Shown here piece by piece: positions 44,407 to 47,338 of a stretch of 47,338 bases of DNA. The notes beneath the pieces were generated by a model that saw only the letters and a program-made list of their open reading frames with translations, was not told where the DNA came from and searched no databases. The DNA comes from RBC101 sp052387735 (lineage in GTDB: Bacteria; Gemmatimonadota; Gemmatimonadetes; Gemmatimonadales; Gemmatimonadaceae), in contig JBQTIW010000097.1 in the NCBI GenBank assembly GCA_052387735.1, positions 1 through 47,338 of the forward strand. Reading direction: 5' to 3'. A program made the translations under genes and the position numbers. Position 1 is the stretch's first letter, and every line of letters begins with the position of its first letter.

Positions 44407-47338
44407 CTACATCGCCACGTTCGAACGCTGCGGCTTGATCTCCTCAGTGCTCGGCTTCAGTTCCTGTAGTCCCGCCGCGCGCAGGATCGCGTTCAGCCTG
44501 GGCAGGTTGGCATCCATCGAGTTCTTGATCGCCTCGAGGTGCACGTCGAGCTCCTTCGACAGCGCGTTGAACACCTCGACCGCCTGCCTGGTGGGTCGAT
44601 ACTCGCCCTGTGAGACGTACGATGCCACGCCGGCGATCTCGTTGTTGAGCCGGATCGGGAAGTTGAGCGGGTCCTGATTGCTCTCGTTCCTGGTCTGGTA
44701 CGCCTCCTGCTCTGCCGCGGTCAGCCGTTTCATCATGCTGTCGGCGATCGTCTTGAACTCCTGTGCCGGGGTTCCGGTGAGCTTGCCGGTCCGATCACCG
44801 ACGTTCCAGCGCATGTTGCGCACCGTACGCACGGCGTTGTTTGCCTCCGTCGTCTTGTCCCGGATCGCGACGAGCAACTTGAACTGCTCGGCGATGTCGG
44901 CGTCAGTGGAAGTGGTGCGTGGGTCTTTGCGAACGCGGAAACTCTGCGACCGTGTCTCGCCGCCCGCGGACAGGCGCACCGAGTAGGTGCCTGTCGGCGC
45001 CACGGGACCTGTGGTGCCGGCTGCCCACATGATGAGGTTTTCGAACGTCACCGCGTCGGGGTAGCGCAGGTTCCAGGCAAACGTATTGAGCCCGGCGCGG
45101 TTCGGCACGCGCGGCCGCGGGGGCGGGCCACCTCCGCCGCCACCACCACCGCCAGCTGGCGCCGGACGCGCCGCGACGACCCGCTGGGCGCTGTCCCGTG
45201 ACATGCCTCGGTTCGTGAGTGAATCGATCGCTGCCTGACGAGCCTGTTCGCGACGCACACTGTCGGCCGCTGCTTCAGGATCGAGCTCGCTCATGAACGA
45301 TTGGATCACCTCACCCTTCGCATCCATGAAGTCGATCGTCACCTTCTGGTTCGGCGTCTTGAGCGTGTAGTAGATCACCGCGCCGCTCCGCGGGTTGGCG
45401 CCGACCTGGTTCCCGCCTCCCCCTCCCCCTCCGCCGCCGAATCCACCCGACCACTGCGTACGGTACGCATCTACGGGTTTGTACAGGTGCAGGTTGGTCG
45501 CGACGACCTGTGGGTTGATCTGGCGCAGCGCCGAGATGTCGTCCATCACCCAGAACGACCGCCCGTGTGTCGCCAGAATCACATCGTTGTCCTTGATCGC
45601 GATATCATGAATGGGAACGAGTGGCAGGTTCTTCTGAAGCCACTGCCAGTTCATCCCGTCATCGAACGACACGTACGGGCCACGCTCGGTGCCGGCAAAC
45701 AGCAACCCGCGCCGCACGGGATCCTCGCGAATGACGCGCGCGAAATGGTCAGCTCTGATGCCGTTGTTGATCGCCGTCCAGGTTTTTCCATAGTCCGTGG
45801 TCTTGTAGAAAATCGGGCGCTGGTCACCTAACGCGTATCGATTGGCGGCCACATACGCTGTGCCGGCACTGTACCGCGACGGTTCGATGATCGAGATGCG
45901 GGTGAAGTCGCCGATGTCGGGTGGCGTCACGTTCTGCCAGCTGACGCCGTTGTTTCGGGAGACGTGCACCAGGCCGTCGTCCGTACCGGCCCACAGCAAT
46001 CCCGGCGTGATCGGCGACTCGTCGAACGCGAAGATCAGTCCGTAGGTCTCGACGCCGGTCTGGTCTTTGGTGATGGGGCCGCCCGACGGACCCATGGTCT
46101 TGGGGTCGCGGCGCGCGAGTTCGGGCGACACCGCCGTCCAGCTCTCACCCTCGCTGGTGGTGCGAAAGAGCTGCGAACCGGCGGCGTACAACACATTGGG
46201 ATTGTGCCGGGAAAAGACGATCGGAAACGTCCACTGGAAGCGGATCTTGATGTCCTCGGACGAGTGGCCCATCGGGTTCCGGGGATAGACCGTGACATCG
46301 CGCGTGAAATCGGTGTCGCGGTCCTTCCGATCGAGGTTTCCACCGTAGCAGCCGGCGAACGTGACGTTCGGCTTGAGCGGATGGCTGGCGATGTAGCCCG
46401 ACTCGCATCCGCCTGCGTCATACCAATCAGCGATGCTGATGTTGCCTGCTTTCCGGCTGGGTCCGCACAGCGTCGAGTTGTCCTGCTGAGCGCCGCAGAT
46501 CTTGTAGGGCCACTCGTTGGTGGTCGTGACGTGGTAGAACTGCGCGGTCGGGTACTCCTGGTCGGTCCAGCTCTGGCCACCGTTGACCGTCACGTTGGCG
46601 CCGCCGTCGTTCCCCTGGACCATTCGCTGCGGATCGTTTGAGGCGATCCACAAATCGTGGTTGTCGCCGTGCGGCACCTGGATGCCTTGAGGGAAGGTCC
46701 GGCCTCCATCGCGCGACCGGAAGAACCCAACGTTCATGCCGTACACGATGTTCGTGTCCCGGGGATCGGCCGTAATATGGCTGTAGTACCAGGCACGCTG
46801 CCGCAGCTTGCGCTCTCTGTTGATGTAGCTCCAGGTTTGCCCGCCGTCGTCGGTGCGATAGACGCCGCCGGAATCGTGCTCGATGAGCGCCCAAACGCGG
46901 CTCGGCTTTGCCGGCGAGAGCGCGACGCCGATCTTCCCAACGACCCCTGTGGGAAGCCCTCGCGCCGTCTGCATCAGGTTGGACCACGTGGCACCGCCAT
47001 CGGTGGTCTTGTATAACCCGGAATGCACCCCGCCTGACGACATCCCCCACGAGGAGCGCCACGCCTGCCACATCGCGACGTACAGCGTACCGGGATTCGA
47101 CGGATCCATCGAGATGTCGATGACTCCAGTGGAATCGTTGACGAACAACACCTTCGTGAAGGTCTGTCCACCGTCCGTCGTCTTGTACAAGCCGCGAGTA
47201 GAAGTCGCCTTGAACGGATCCCCGAACACCCCCAGATAGACCGTGTTGGGGTTGTCGGGATCGATGGCAATCTTCGAGACATGCTCCGTCGCGAATCCCA
47301 TCAGCTTCCACGTGCGACCGCCGTCGGTGGTCTTCCAC
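44407..47338 (-). CDS. Exported VPS10/BNR-type beta-propeller, N-terminus outside window
   Basis: About 976 residues are visible; the frame is open to the right edge and begins inside an Asp-box blade (TTDGGRTWKLMG), so the signal peptide and first blades are missing. Asp-box repeats include GLYKTTDGGQTF, GLYKTTDGGATW, GVYRTDDGGQTW, FFRSRDGGRTF, VHVSRNNGVSW and FYKTTDYGKTW. The same architecture as the paralogue at 18268: propellers, a Gly-rich loop (run of nine Gly), a second Gly/Pro loop, then a beta-sandwich (YSVRLSAGGETRSQSFRVR) and a helical tail. Best read as an exported binding or processing protein; glycosidase activity is not demonstrable from the residues seen. It precedes the arginase-like gene. 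Confidence 0.83.
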   Translation of the reverse strand, partial: WKTTDGGRTWKLMGFATEHVSKIAIDPDNPNTVYLGVFGDPFKATSTRGLYKTTDGGQTFTKVLFVNDSTGVIDISMDPSNPGTLYVAMWQAWRSSWGMSSGGVHSGLYKTTDGGATWSNLMQTARGLPTGVVGKIGVALSPAKPSRVWALIEHDSGGVYRTDDGGQTWSYINRERKLRQRAWYYSHITADPRDTNIVYGMNVGFFRSRDGGRTFPQGIQVPHGDNHDLWIASNDPQRMVQGNDGGANVTVNGGQSWTDQEYPTAQFYHVTTTNEWPYKICGAQQDNSTLCGPSRKAGNISIADWYDAGGCESGYIASHPLKPNVTFAGCYGGNLDRKDRDTDFTRDVTVYPRNPMGHSSEDIKIRFQWTFPIVFSRHNPNVLYAAGSQLFRTTSEGESWTAVSPELARRDPKTMGPSGGPITKDQTGVETYGLIFAFDESPITPGLLWAGTDDGLVHVSRNNGVSWQNVTPPDIGDFTRISIIEPSRYSAGTAYVAANRYALGDQRPIFYKTTDYGKTWTAINNGIRADHFARVIREDPVRRGLLFAGTERGPYVSFDDGMNWQWLQKNLPLVPIHDIAIKDNDVILATHGRSFWVMDDISALRQINPQVVATNLHLYKPVDAYRTQWSGGFGGGGGGGGGNQVGANPRSGAVIYYTLKTPNQKVTIDFMDAKGEVIQSFMSELDPEAAADSVRREQARQAAIDSLTNRGMSRDSAQRVVAARPAPAGGGGGGGGGPPPRPRVPNRAGLNTFAWNLRYPDAVTFENLIMWAAGTTGPVAPTGTYSVRLSAGGETRSQSFRVRKDPRTTSTDADIAEQFKLLVAIRDKTTEANNAVRTVRNMRWNVGDRTGKLTGTPAQEFKTIADSMMKRLTAAEQEAYQTRNESNQDPLNFPIRLNNEIAGVASYVSQGEYRPTRQAVEVFNALSKELDVHLEAIKNSMDANLPRLNAILRAAGLQELKPSTEEIKPQRSNVAM

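Noticed and set aside
45420..45470. Poly-G tract as a phase-variable repeat
   Set aside because: The tract encodes a Gly-rich loop with mixed third bases, and a similar loop is in the paralogue; no homopolymer long enough to suggest slippage.

Overview
The window is GC-rich bacterial chromosome, packed with genes on both strands. I saw no tRNA, rRNA, CRISPR array, phage or transposase gene. The best guess for the organism is a Gemmatimonadota-like or similar soil Gram-negative. Reasons: many exported VPS10/BNR-type and NHL beta-propellers, outer-membrane beta-barrels, several serine hydrolases of the beta-lactamase fold, a DUF885 lipoprotein and a TAT-exported molybdenum hydroxylase. The lineage is inferred from gene content only.

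Layout. 1-425: start of an Ig-like lipoprotein. 1215-2681: DEAD-box RNA helicase, convergent with a minus-strand pair (2,4-dienoyl-CoA-reductase-type SDR, then beta-hydroxyacid dehydrogenase; 2678-4387). 4566-6820: plus-strand cluster of a kinase stump, a BKACE (DUF849) enzyme and a frameshifted tartrate/D-malate dehydrogenase. 6849-7472: wrecked PAS/GAF sensor. 7568-9981: two-component system. 10112-10987: DUF5602-like lipoprotein. 11285-16298: exported serine hydrolase diverging from a patatin phospholipase and a beta-barrel/lipocalin-like protein. 16392-18271: unknown protein and a YncE-like propeller. 18268-24385: operon NHL propeller, DUF885 lipoprotein, BNR propeller. 24527-27380: HupE/UreJ-like membrane protein and a second serine hydrolase. 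27593-30346: Mo-hydroxylase large and 2Fe-2S subunits. 30629-33580: glyoxylate shunt genes aceB-aceA, diverging from a ScfR/RamB-like regulator (33770-35197). 35269-37748: NHL propeller, then a membrane-anchored sulfotransferase overlapping a small CBU_0592-like protein. 37899-40865: GNAT and CocE/S15 hydrolase. 41250-43234: repeat-bearing beta-barrel protein followed by an L,D-transpeptidase. 43333-47338: exported arginase-fold protein and a second BNR propeller, cut by the window edge.

How genes fit together. The glyoxylate shunt, its adjacent regulator, the dienoyl-CoA reductase, the beta-hydroxyacid dehydrogenase and BKACE suggest growth on fatty acids, acetyl units and small hydroxy acids. 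Most other products are exported and would act in the periplasm or outer membrane on peptides, lipids or the cell wall.

Strongest unexplained signals. (1) The word GCCTAACG (or CGTTAGGC) is scattered far above expectation, equally on both strands, and imposes TTA-GGC (Leu-Gly) or CCT-AAC (Pro-Asn) codon pairs. (2) A near-palindrome GGGTG-N4-GACC lies about 80-90 bp upstream of both the response regulator and the DUF5602-like gene. (3) A hexad/hendecad-repeat outer-membrane protein is paired with an L,D-transpeptidase. (4) An exported arginase-fold protein lacks the first metal-binding motif. (5) Three broken genes cluster between 4.5 and 7.5 kb.
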